The notes under the pieces: generated by a model
What the model saw: the letters and a program-made list of their open reading frames with translations, nothing else
Told to the model about the DNA's origin: nothing
Databases searched by the model: none
DNA from: Christensenellaceae bacterium
GTDB lineage: Bacteria > Bacillota > Clostridia > Christensenellales > CAAEEZ01
Length of the DNA stretch: 24,564 nt
Direction of reading: 5' to 3'
NCBI GenBank assembly: GCA_020024085.1
Contig: JAHHUG010000011.1
Span: 1 to 24,564, forward strand
Translations under genes and position numbers: made by a program
Part shown: positions 7,634-15,526 of the stretch, in pieces
How the letters are laid out: every line of letters begins with the position of its first letter
Position numbering within the stretch: the first letter of the stretch is position 1

Positions 7634-9907
7634 ATGAAAAAACTAACTATAAATTATAAATTAATTCTAAAATATATACTGTATTTTTTGCTGTTTCTAC
7701 TACTTAGTAATGCAACGACTTTTTCTAATTTTAGACCGTTTTCGCTAGGAATATTTGTAGCACTTGCTTATACTAAACAGAATATTGTGCTTGCATCTAT
7801 AATGTATATTTGCTCAAACCTTATTGTAGATTTTTCGGTGGAAAGTGCAGTGATGTCGGTTGTACCGAGTTTAATTATTCTAGGTGCGTATTTTGTACAC
7901 GGCAAATTAAAATACCCGATAAGTATGTTGTACATAAATATTTATGCTTTTGTTTCATCAATGGTAATTTTTGCATTTGTTACAACCGATAATATGATAA
8001 ATGCACTTGTATCTATTTTATTAGGTGCTGTGTTTACATATTGTGCTTGTATTGTTGCAAATTTAGTGCTTATTAGAGGATTAAAATATAGGATAAATAG
8101 TGATGAAATTATGGCAGGTGGAGTGTTCTTTGCTGTAATAGGACTAGCTTTATATTCGGCAAGAATTTATGAATTTAATTTCTACTTTTTAGTAGCTCCA
8201 TTTTTAATACTTTTAACTACATATTTTTCCAGTTCATTTACTCTTGGTCTGTCGGCTGTTTTAGGGCTTGGCGTAACACTTAATACGGGAAATATTTTGT
8301 TTGTTGCAACAACTATTTTATGGGGACTTGTTGTATGTATTTTCAGAAAAATACCGTACTTTTCAGGGGTAGGTATTATCCTTATTGATTTGTTAGTTGG
8401 CTTGTATTTTTCAAGCTATCCAACCTACTCTTTCTATAACATTATCGGGTTATGTTTAGCAGTAGTTTTATTTATACTTTTACCAAAAAAAGTACGAAGA
8501 TTTTTGACAACAAACTTCTGTATAGAAAGTGATGGAATCGCAACCAAAAATATTGTAAATCGCAGTAGAATGGACGTAAGCAATAAGCTAGAATTTATAT
8601 CAAATGTCTTTATGGATATGCACTATATTTTGGATAGTAGCTATAAGCAAGAAAGAACTATTGAGGAGAAAAGTAAACTCATTTCCAAGCAATTTACGGG
8701 CAGAATGTGTAAAAATTGCCAAAAAAGAGAGGAATGTGAGCATATGCTAGAAGATGACACTTCAGCTCTTTTTGACAAAATGATATATAGTTGCTTGAAG
8801 CGAGGCAAGGCAACAATTTTGGATATTCCACCCTTTGTTGCGAGTAGATGTGGTAGTGTGGATTTGATACTAAAAAACATAAATAAGGAGATACAAAACT
8901 ACATAAAACGAGAGGAAATTGAGCATATTCAAAACAAAAATACAAAGACACTTTCCGACCAAATGAAGTCTATGAGTGACATACTAAATGAGGTGGGAAA
9001 TGACATTAGCAAAACGGTAAAATTTGACCAAAATAACGAGCAAAAAATCATTGATGAATTGCTTATGCATAATGTGGTTTGCTATGAGGCAATCGTGTAT
9101 CAAAATAAGGAAAAAACGGAAGTTTCTTTGGTAGTTAGAGAGGAGGATATTAACAAAAAAATCCTTACAAAAATTGTTAGTAAATTGCTAAAAAAACGAA
9201 TGATAATTAAGATGAATTCGGTTAAAAATATTGGTCAAAAATGTGCCCTTGAATTAATTGAACAACCTAATTTTGATGTGGTATTTGGAGAGTGTGGTGT
9301 AACTAGAGAAGATAATCTTGTAAGTGGGGATAGCGACCTTGTTCGTAGGATAAGTGATGATAAGGTGATTATTGCACTTTCTGATGGTATGGGTAGTGGC
9401 GAAAAGGCAAATGTAAAATCATTAACCACTCTTGCAATGATAGAAAGTTTTTATAAAGCAGGGTTTAATAGCGAGGTAATTTTGTCAATGGTAAACAAAT
9501 TGCTAACGCTGACTTCAGATGATGATTATGCAACTTTGGATATGGTTATTATTGATTTAATTTCTGGAAGGGCAGATTTTATCAAAATGGGTGCAACGGA
9601 TAGCTTTATAAAACACAATAAACAATTTGAGGTGGTTAGTGGCAGTTGTGTTCCAATCGGCATAATGGACGATATTAATGTGAATGTGGATAGTAAAAAG
9701 CTTGTATCTGGAGATATTGTTGCAATAGTTAGCGATGGAGTAAGCGATGTGGTGGATAATGATAGACTAATCGAGCTTGTTGAGGAAGCAAAAACCAACA
9801 ACCCTCAAACCATTGCCGATATAATTACAAAGGAGGCAATAAGGGTGGGTGCAACCGATGATGTATCAACCGTTGTAGCTAGATTGTTTAATAAAGTTGC
9901 ATCATAA
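7634..9907 (+). CDS. spoIIE: Stage II sporulation protein E, PP2C-type phosphatase
   Basis: 757 residues from the chosen start. SpoIIE sits at the polar septum, dephosphorylates the anti-anti-sigma factor SpoIIAA and so releases sigma-F in the forespore. About the first 290 residues form ten or so membrane segments, the middle is a helical oligomerisation region with a cysteine cluster (C-K-N-C-Q-K-R-E-E-C), and the last 220 are the metal-dependent phosphatase domain: I-A-L-S-D-G-M-G-S-G-E-K-A near residue 582 holds the first metal-binding Asp, and V-S-D-G-V-S-D-V and G-A-T-D-D-V-S-T-V-V carry later ones. I prefer the ATG at 7634 to the in-frame ATG at 7619 because AGGGGGA lies between them at ideal spacing from the second. 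No terminator is visible before tilS. Confidence 0.95.
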   Translation: MKKLTINYKLILKYILYFLLFLLLSNATTFSNFRPFSLGIFVALAYTKQNIVLASIMYICSNLIVDFSVESAVMSVVPSLIILGAYFVHGKLKYPISMLYINIYAFVSSMVIFAFVTTDNMINALVSILLGAVFTYCACIVANLVLIRGLKYRINSDEIMAGGVFFAVIGLALYSARIYEFNFYFLVAPFLILLTTYFSSSFTLGLSAVLGLGVTLNTGNILFVATTILWGLVVCIFRKIPYFSGVGIILIDLLVGLYFSSYPTYSFYNIIGLCLAVVLFILLPKKVRRFLTTNFCIESDGIATKNIVNRSRMDVSNKLEFISNVFMDMHYILDSSYKQERTIEEKSKLISKQFTGRMCKNCQKREECEHMLEDDTSALFDKMIYSCLKRGKATILDIPPFVASRCGSVDLILKNINKEIQNYIKREEIEHIQNKNTKTLSDQMKSMSDILNEVGNDISKTVKFDQNNEQKIIDELLMHNVVCYEAIVYQNKEKTEVSLVVREEDINKKILTKIVSKLLKKRMIIKMNSVKNIGQKCALELIEQPNFDVVFGECGVTREDNLVSGDSDLVRRISDDKVIIALSDGMGSGEKANVKSLTTLAMIESFYKAGFNSEVILSMVNKLLTLTSDDDYATLDMVIIDLISGRADFIKMGATDSFIKHNKQFEVVSGSCVPIGIMDDINVNVDSKKLVSGDIVAIVSDGVSDVVDNDRLIELVEEAKTNNPQTIADIITKEAIRVGATDDVSTVVARLFNKVAS

Positions 9908-9964
9908 CATTTTGAGTAAAATGGTATAATATTGAAAAAAATTATATAGATGTTTGGAAAAGTG

Positions 9965-9993
9965 TTGCAAATAATATCAATATAATATATAAT
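9965..9993 (+). promoter_or_regulatory. Sigma-A promoter of tilS, apparently leaderless
   Basis: TTGCAA (9965-9970), a 17-base spacer and TATAAT (9988-9993). Two in-frame ATGs follow, at 9996 (2 bases after the -10 box) and 10002 (8 bases after). The first is too close to lie inside the transcript; the second would be at or next to the 5' end. No SD sequence precedes either. Confidence 0.7.
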
Positions 9994-10001
9994 CTATGAA
10001 T

Positions 10002-11312
10002 ATGATAGATGCAAAAATTAATAAAAAGCTAATAGATTCAATTAAAGATGAGCCTGTTGCAGTTGCATGCAGTGGGGGAAGTGATTCTATGGCACTTTTG
10101 CATTATGTTTCTACTCATTTTTCCAATTTTTTGGTTATCAATTTTGAGCACGGTATTCGTGGCGAAAGTTCAGTAAGAGATAGCGAGTTTGTAAAAAACT
10201 ATTGCATTAACCACAAAATCAAATTTAATAGTATTAGACTTAATACTCTTGAGATTGCTCTTAATGAGGGTTTGACCGTTGAGGAAGCTGCAAGAAAATT
10301 GCGTTATGAGTGTTTTAACAAGATGCTTAACGAGGGCAGTGTAAAGTATGTTTTACTTGCTCATCACAAACAGGACCAAGTAGAAACTATTTTAATGAGG
10401 ATTTTTCGTGGTACTGGCATTGATGGACTTGTTGGAATTAGGGAACAAAATGAGGGTATAATTAGACCATTTATCAACCTTGATAAATTAGATATTATGG
10501 AGTATATTAAGCAAAATAATATCCCTTATGTTGAAGATGAAACTAATAGCGATACAAGGTACACAAGGAACTTTATTAGACATTCGTTGCTTCCACTTAT
10601 TAAGGAAAGATATCCAAAGGTTGAGGATTCTATTGCAAGGCTTTCTGATATTGCTGATGGTATTGATAGCTACTTTGATAGCCTAGTAATTGTGGAAAAA
10701 CTAGATGATAAATCGGTAAGCGTTCCTATTGACTTACCTTGCAAAGAGGTATTTAGAAAGTCTATTAAAAAAGCATATGTAATGCTAGGTATTACTCAAG
10801 ATATCGAGTATAGGCATTATGTTTTAATGGACAATTTAGCCACCCTTGAAAATGGAAAATCTCTAAAAATGCCATACAATACAACAGCATTTAAGGAGTA
10901 CAATAGAATTGTTATTGTAAAAGATACAAATCTTGAAGATAGCAATATTTCGTTCAAATTGCCATTTAATCAGTTTATTTTGAATGATAAAGTGTCGTTT
11001 GTGAAAGTTGAGGGCGAATTTGATGTAAAAAGTGGACTTTACTTCGACTACGATAAATTGCCAGAGGGTGCTATAATAAGGCATCGAATGGAGGGGGACT
11101 ACTTCACTAAATTTGGTGGTGGCACAAAGAATCTTGGCGATTATCTAACTGATAAAAAAGTGCCAGTTAGATTGCGAGATGATATTTTAGTTGTAGCAAA
11201 GGATAGCGAGGTTTACTTGATTGTAGGGCTTGCAATTAGTGACAAATTAAAAATTAATGACAAAAGTCAAAATATATACAAAATGAATACGGAGAAAGAT
11301 AATGGAATTTAG
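10002..11312 (+). CDS. tilS: tRNA(Ile)-lysidine synthase
   Basis: 436 residues from 10002 (438 from 9996). TilS attaches lysine to C34 of the CAU-anticodon tRNA-Ile using ATP, changing it from an AUG to an AUA reader; it is essential in most bacteria. The ATP-pyrophosphatase P-loop S-G-G-S-D-S-M-A-L-L stands at residues 24-33, followed by the family blocks N-F-E-H-G-I-R-G, L-A-H-H-K-Q-D-Q-V-E-T and R-F-I-R-H-S-L-L-P. The C-terminal third has the substrate-binding region typical of long TilS forms (G-D-Y-F-T-K-F-G-G-G). I chose 10002 because the promoter -10 box ends at 9993, which makes 9996 unlikely to be transcribed from it. The end overlaps hpt by 11 bases, and the spoIIE-tilS-hpt order is common in Firmicutes. 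Confidence 0.93.
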   Translation: MIDAKINKKLIDSIKDEPVAVACSGGSDSMALLHYVSTHFSNFLVINFEHGIRGESSVRDSEFVKNYCINHKIKFNSIRLNTLEIALNEGLTVEEAARKLRYECFNKMLNEGSVKYVLLAHHKQDQVETILMRIFRGTGIDGLVGIREQNEGIIRPFINLDKLDIMEYIKQNNIPYVEDETNSDTRYTRNFIRHSLLPLIKERYPKVEDSIARLSDIADGIDSYFDSLVIVEKLDDKSVSVPIDLPCKEVFRKSIKKAYVMLGITQDIEYRHYVLMDNLATLENGKSLKMPYNTTAFKEYNRIVIVKDTNLEDSNISFKLPFNQFILNDKVSFVKVEGEFDVKSGLYFDYDKLPEGAIIRHRMEGDYFTKFGGGTKNLGDYLTDKKVPVRLRDDILVVAKDSEVYLIVGLAISDKLKINDKSQNIYKMNTEKDNGI

Positions 11313-11814
11313 GACATTAATTTCAGAAGAACAAATTAGGACAAGAATTAAAGAATTAGCAAAACAAATCGACGAGGACTTCAAGGGCGAACCTTATATT
11401 TTATTACCAGTTTTAAGAGGTTCATTTATCTTTGCTGCTGATTTAATGAGAGAATTAACTGGAGATGTTAGCATTGACTTTATTGAGGCAAAAAGTTATA
11501 TGGGTACAGAGTCTACTGGTTCTTTAACTATTTTAAAGGACGCCAGAGAGGATATCAAAGGTAAAAATGTAATTATCGTTGAAGATATTATTGATACAGG
11601 CATTACACTAAAAGAATTATCTAAAGAATATCTAAAAAGAGAGCCAAAAACATTGAAGATATGTTCTTGTTTTGATAAGCCTTCTAGGAGAGAAGTTGAC
11701 TTAAAGGGCGATTATGTAGGCTTTGAAATACCTAATGAGTTTGTAATTGGATATGGCCTTGACTACAATGAGAAATATAGAAACTTGAAAGAAGTTAAAA
11801 TTTACGAAGAATAG
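11302..11814 (+). CDS. hpt: Hypoxanthine(-guanine) phosphoribosyltransferase
   Basis: 170 residues. It salvages hypoxanthine and guanine to IMP and GMP using PRPP in the cytoplasm. The PRPP-binding signature V-E-D-I-I-D-T-G is at 93-100, the PPi loop L-R-G-S at 38-41, and the flexible S-Y-M-G-T-E-S-T-G-S block at 65-74. Length and motifs are complete. It overlaps tilS by 11 bases and its TAG stop shares one base with the GTG start of the next gene. In many Firmicutes ftsH follows hpt; here cca does instead. Confidence 0.95.
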   Translation: MEFRTLISEEQIRTRIKELAKQIDEDFKGEPYILLPVLRGSFIFAADLMRELTGDVSIDFIEAKSYMGTESTGSLTILKDAREDIKGKNVIIVEDIIDTGITLKELSKEYLKREPKTLKICSCFDKPSRREVDLKGDYVGFEIPNEFVIGYGLDYNEKYRNLKEVKIYEE

Positions 11815-13115
11815 TGATTATTTCTAATAATTTAAAAAAATTAAGCCAAATCTTTCACAATGCTAGTCCACTATATATAGTGGGTGGATATGTGAGAGAT
11901 TTTTTGTTATCAAAACACACTATTGATGTGGATATTTGCTCAAGCCTTACAACAAATGAGGTTGTAAAGCTTCTTCAAGATACCGAATTTAAGACGAATG
12001 TTGTAAACGAAAAATTGGGTACAGTGATTATTTCGATAGATGATGAAAGGTACGAATATACACCTTTTAGAAAGGATAATTACTCTCTTGATGGTAGCCA
12101 TAGCCCAAGTAATATTACCTTTAATGTGAGTTTAAGTGAGGATTATTTGAGGCGTGATTTCACAATCAATGCGATTTACTACGATATCGAAAACGATAAA
12201 TTAATTGATATAGCAAGCTCCGTTAAAGATTTGGAAAATGGGATTATCAAAACCGTTCGAGAGCCAGAAATTACCTTTACTGAAGATGCACTTAGAATAC
12301 TAAGAATGGTTCGACAAGCTGTGGTTTTAGGCTTCGAAATTGACAAAAATACATTATTTACGGGCAGAAAGTGTAGTAATCTAATAAAAAACTTATCAAA
12401 GGAGAGAATCGTGGAAGAGTTCAAAAAGACAATAGAAAAGGTTGATTTTGATGGTATGCTTGAATATGTTGACTTACTAAATGAAAGTGGAGTTATTGGT
12501 TCATTGTATCAACAAAAGGCTGTTTTAGGTAACTACAAGGTGGTAGATGGTCTTGCTGTTTATTGCCCTACAATTGAGTTTTTGTATCTTGCGATTTTTG
12601 AAAGATACTTTTATAATATCTTGGATTTTGCAAGTGATGTAAAAATAGATAGTTTTAAGGATATTCAAAGTGTTGAAAGATTGATTTTTGAAAAAGTTGA
12701 TAAACTTTTTGAAAATGATAAACTACCAAACAAAACAAGAAAAAATATTTTGGAGTTGATTAGCTTTACAAGGCTACTTGTTGAAGTAAAAAACAAAATG
12801 CAACTTGACATATTATTAACTCATTATTATAATATAATTAATACACTATTACTTGCAAGACAATCAAGAATAATGGTTAGAAACACTATTATAATTGATG
12901 CTGTTTCAAGGTTTATGGAGCTTCAAGATTCTATGCCTATGAGAGTAACTGACCTTGATGTATCGGGTGTGGATTTGCAAAATTTAGGTGTAAAAAAGGA
13001 AGAAACGGGTGAAGTTTTGTTGAAATTGCTTGAAATGGTAATTATAGGCAAGGTAGACAATAATCACGATAGTTTAACCCAATTTGTCAAGGAGGAAAAA
13101 TGGAAAACACTTTAA
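11814..13115 (+). CDS. cca: CCA-adding enzyme (class II tRNA nucleotidyltransferase)
   Basis: 433 residues. It builds or repairs the 3' CCA end of tRNAs from CTP and ATP. The head holds the class II motifs: G-G-Y-V-R-D at 24-29, the metal-binding pair D-V-D at 38-40, R-R-D-F-T-I-N-A for sugar selection, and E-D-A-L-R-I-L-R for base recognition. The tail ends with the usual block D-L-D-V-S-G-V-D-L followed by L-L-K-L-L-E-M-V. No HD hydrolase motif is evident. The start is GTG at 11814, overlapping the hpt stop by one base, and the end overlaps rmuC by 16 bases, so translation is probably coupled. The tRNA-Ala and tRNA-Ile in this window already encode CCA, so a repair role is likely for those. 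Confidence 0.92.
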   Translation: MIISNNLKKLSQIFHNASPLYIVGGYVRDFLLSKHTIDVDICSSLTTNEVVKLLQDTEFKTNVVNEKLGTVIISIDDERYEYTPFRKDNYSLDGSHSPSNITFNVSLSEDYLRRDFTINAIYYDIENDKLIDIASSVKDLENGIIKTVREPEITFTEDALRILRMVRQAVVLGFEIDKNTLFTGRKCSNLIKNLSKERIVEEFKKTIEKVDFDGMLEYVDLLNESGVIGSLYQQKAVLGNYKVVDGLAVYCPTIEFLYLAIFERYFYNILDFASDVKIDSFKDIQSVERLIFEKVDKLFENDKLPNKTRKNILELISFTRLLVEVKNKMQLDILLTHYYNIINTLLLARQSRIMVRNTIIIDAVSRFMELQDSMPMRVTDLDVSGVDLQNLGVKKEETGEVLLKLLEMVIIGKVDNNHDSLTQFVKEEKWKTL

Positions 13116-14449
13116 TAATAGTGCTACTTTCGGTACTAATAGTGCTTGTAGTAGGTTTGATTGTGCTTGTTGTTAAACTTAGCAAAAAGAAAACTGACAT
13201 TTCCGACAACAAAGAGGTGGTTGATAGGATAAACACTTTAGAAAATAGCATTAAAATGGATATCCAATCTTCAACTAATTTCACTTCAAATACAATGATA
13301 AAAACTGTTGATAGCATAGGTAACAGCATTAATAATACCGTTAAGGAAAATAGTAGCTATCAAACAGAAAAAATTGTTGGTCTACATAATGCTTTTATCA
13401 AAAGTGTAGAGGATAACAGAGTTATTCAACAAAATGAGAGCGAGGGCATTGCTAGAATACTTGTAGAGCAAAACGAAAGGAATATCGCAGGAGAAAGGGA
13501 GCTTAGACAAGTACTTGATACTAAACTTACCGAAATCAATAATGATACCAAGCAAAAACTTACCGAAATCAATAATGACACTAACCAAAAGCTAACAGAG
13601 GTAAAACAAATTGTTGATGAGAAACTAACATCTACCATTAATGAAAGGTTTAATAACTCATTCAAGATTATTAGCGAAAGCCTAAATAGTATTACAGAGG
13701 GCTTTAAGCAAATGCAAGATTTATCTACGGGTGTTACCGACCTTAACAAGATGTTAAATAATGTAAAAACTCGTGGTGTTTGGGGTGAAAATACCCTTGA
13801 TGCAATCCTAGAGGATACATTTACTCCCGACCAATATCAAAGGAGTGTCAATATTAAAAATAATAATCTTGTCGATTTTGCAATAACACTTCCTGGTAAG
13901 GATAGAAACCAAATCTTGTTGCCTATTGACTCGAAATTCCCGATAGAAGACTATTATAGAGTGGTTGATGCTTCAAATAATGGCAATACCGAACAACTAA
14001 ATAATGCAGTTAAAGAGCTTGAAAAGGCAGTTAAAAAGCAAGCAAGGTCAATAAGAGATAAATATATCGACCCACCAAAAACTACCAACTTCGCATTGAT
14101 GTTTGTGCCTACCGAAAGTTTGTATGCAGAAATTCTTAGGATAAACGACCTTGCAGAAAGTGTTCAACGAGAGTTTAGGGTAGTAATTGTTGGACCTACT
14201 ACAATTTCAGCTTTACTTAACAGTTTGCAACTTGGTTTTAAGACACTTGCTATCCAAAAGAGCAGTGAAGAAATTTGGAAAATGTTTAATCAATTTAGAA
14301 AGGACTTTGCTTCATTTACTGATAATTTAGAGAAGATTCAAAAGAAATTATCCGAAGTAAATAACACGATTGAGATTACAACCAAGAGGTCAAGCATTAT
14401 TAAAGATAGACTAGACAAGGTAGAAAATATTCAATTTATTGAGGAATAA
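13100..14449 (+). CDS. rmuC: RmuC-family DNA recombination protein
   Basis: 449 residues. RmuC proteins limit DNA inversions at short repeats in E. coli and carry a predicted endonuclease-like core; the biochemistry is not settled. Residues 3-25 are one membrane anchor, 30-215 a long coiled coil, then the conserved domain with R-G-V-W-G-E, L-P-I-D-S-K-F-P-I-E-D-Y and F-V-P-T-E-S-L-Y-A-E. Within the coiled coil, an 11-residue unit K-L-T-E-I-N-N-D-T-x-Q is repeated twice almost exactly, with degenerate copies after. AAGGAGG just before the ATG at 13100 is the best ribosome site of the operon although it lies inside cca. The PHP gene follows after 9 bases. Confidence 0.9.
   Translation: MENTLIIVLLSVLIVLVVGLIVLVVKLSKKKTDISDNKEVVDRINTLENSIKMDIQSSTNFTSNTMIKTVDSIGNSINNTVKENSSYQTEKIVGLHNAFIKSVEDNRVIQQNESEGIARILVEQNERNIAGERELRQVLDTKLTEINNDTKQKLTEINNDTNQKLTEVKQIVDEKLTSTINERFNNSFKIISESLNSITEGFKQMQDLSTGVTDLNKMLNNVKTRGVWGENTLDAILEDTFTPDQYQRSVNIKNNNLVDFAITLPGKDRNQILLPIDSKFPIEDYYRVVDASNNGNTEQLNNAVKELEKAVKKQARSIRDKYIDPPKTTNFALMFVPTESLYAEILRINDLAESVQREFRVVIVGPTTISALLNSLQLGFKTLAIQKSSEEIWKMFNQFRKDFASFTDNLEKIQKKLSEVNNTIEITTKRSSIIKDRLDKVENIQFIEE
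13523..13588 (+). repeat. Two 33-base tandem repeats inside rmuC
   Basis: Copies at 13523-13555 and 13556-13588 are nearly identical and in frame, coding for an 11-residue coiled-coil unit; a degenerate third copy follows. The high DNA identity points to recent in-frame duplication. Confidence 0.8.
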
Positions 14450-14458
14450 GGAGTTTTT

Positions 14459-15280
14459 ATGTTAAAATGCGATTTACATAATCATTCGGTTTATAGCGAT
14501 GGCCTGTTTACTCCAGCTGAAGTAATAGATATGGCAATTGCTAAAGGACTAGATGCTGTTGCTATATCAGACCACGACACTGTTAGAGGTGTAAAAGAGG
14601 CTGTTGAGTATGGCAAATCAAAAAATATCAAGGTTATCCCAGCAATAGAGATATCTACTTTTGCAAATAACGAAATACATATTCTTGGATATAATATCGA
14701 CTACGAAAATCCAGAGTTTTTGCAAGTTGTGGAAAATGTTAAAAGTATGCGAAGGTCAAGAAATGAGAGGATTCTTAATAAGCTAGAAGAAATGAAAATT
14801 AAGCTTGATAGGTCGGCTCTTGATAATGACCATAGCAATATCGGCAGAATGCACATTGCAAGGGAAATGGTTGCAGAGGGTTACACAAAAGATATCAACG
14901 AGGCATTCGATATTTATCTTGGAACAAATGGTGTTTGCCATATTGATGCAGTTAGACTAAAACCTTACGAGGCAGTAAAACTAATAAAAAGATATGGTGG
15001 TGTACCAGTTCTTGCCCACCCTCAAAGATATTACCTTGAAAATGTATTGGAAAGTTTAATTGAGGGATTACTTCGATATGGACTTGAAGGCATTGAGGTT
15101 TATTATCCAAAGCATACAAAGGAGCAACGGGACCATTATTTGCAACTTGCAGAAAAGTACGACTTGATTGCAACAGGTGGTAGTGATTTTCATACACATA
15201 AACCTAATTGCGAGGTGGGTATTGCAAATGCAGTACTTGATGAAAAGGCTTGTAAAAAACTTGGTTTAGAATATAAATAG
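14459..15280 (+). CDS. PHP-domain phosphoesterase (nucleoside-bisphosphate phosphatase / RNase AM type)
   Basis: 273 residues. The protein is a stand-alone PHP metal-dependent phosphoesterase: D-L-H-N-H-S near residues 5-10 and S-D-G at 13-15, S-D-H-D at 38-41, an insertion domain around 100-160, V-L-A-H-P-Q near 186 and G-G-S-D-F-H near 240 supply the clustered His/Asp metal ligands. Relatives such as TrpH/RNase AM hydrolyse 3',5'-nucleoside bisphosphates and trim 5' ends of small RNAs. It is the last gene of the tilS run, with AAGGAG just before the ATG, and a terminator 26 bases after the stop. Substrate is inferred from family only. Confidence 0.87.
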   Translation: MLKCDLHNHSVYSDGLFTPAEVIDMAIAKGLDAVAISDHDTVRGVKEAVEYGKSKNIKVIPAIEISTFANNEIHILGYNIDYENPEFLQVVENVKSMRRSRNERILNKLEEMKIKLDRSALDNDHSNIGRMHIAREMVAEGYTKDINEAFDIYLGTNGVCHIDAVRLKPYEAVKLIKRYGGVPVLAHPQRYYLENVLESLIEGLLRYGLEGIEVYYPKHTKEQRDHYLQLAEKYDLIATGGSDFHTHKPNCEVGIANAVLDEKACKKLGLEYK

Positions 15281-15305
15281 CATTTTAATAAACGATATAT
15301 TAATT

Positions 15306-15331
15306 AGAGCAATATTTTTGCTCTTTTTTTA
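15306..15331 (+). terminator. Terminator of the tilS-to-PHP operon
   Basis: AGAGCAA (15306-15312) pairs with TTGCTCT (15318-15324), five-base loop, followed by a T run. Confidence 0.9.
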
Positions 15332-15367
15332 TTTTAAATTATGTTTGGTTTAAGGATATTTATTTTA

Positions 15368-15403
15368 GATGTGTGTGGTTTGAATTAGTGGTAATTACAC
15401 ATC
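15368..15403 (+). repeat. Intergenic inverted repeat before the VanW gene
   Basis: GATGTGT (15368-15374) and ACACATC (15397-15403) are perfect inverted copies with 22 bases between them. They lie in the 243-base gap between the PHP terminator and the VanW gene, which otherwise shows only AT-rich sequence. Could be an operator or a weak hairpin. Confidence 0.3.
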
Positions 15404-15511
15404 AAGTGGTATATTATTTGGGGAATAAAATAATTTATATTTAGTTAATTTACAATATTTTTATTAATAAATCGGCTTATAGTGTAGGCTAATTAAATTG
15501 ATAATTTTAAC

Positions 15512-15526
15512 CATACTATTAGTATG
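15512..15526 (+). promoter_or_regulatory. Palindrome and sigma-G-like -10 element over the VanW gene start
   Basis: CATACTA-T-TAGTATG: the left arm (15512-15518) equals the sigma-G -10 consensus CATACTA, and the right arm contains the start codon at 15524. No convincing -35 element lies 17-18 bases upstream, and no SD sequence is present, so either a leaderless start or a protein-binding site is possible. Confidence 0.3.

Noticed and set aside
13523..13588. CRISPR or regulatory tandem repeat
   Set aside because: The repeats are in frame inside rmuC, without spacers, and explain a coiled-coil motif.
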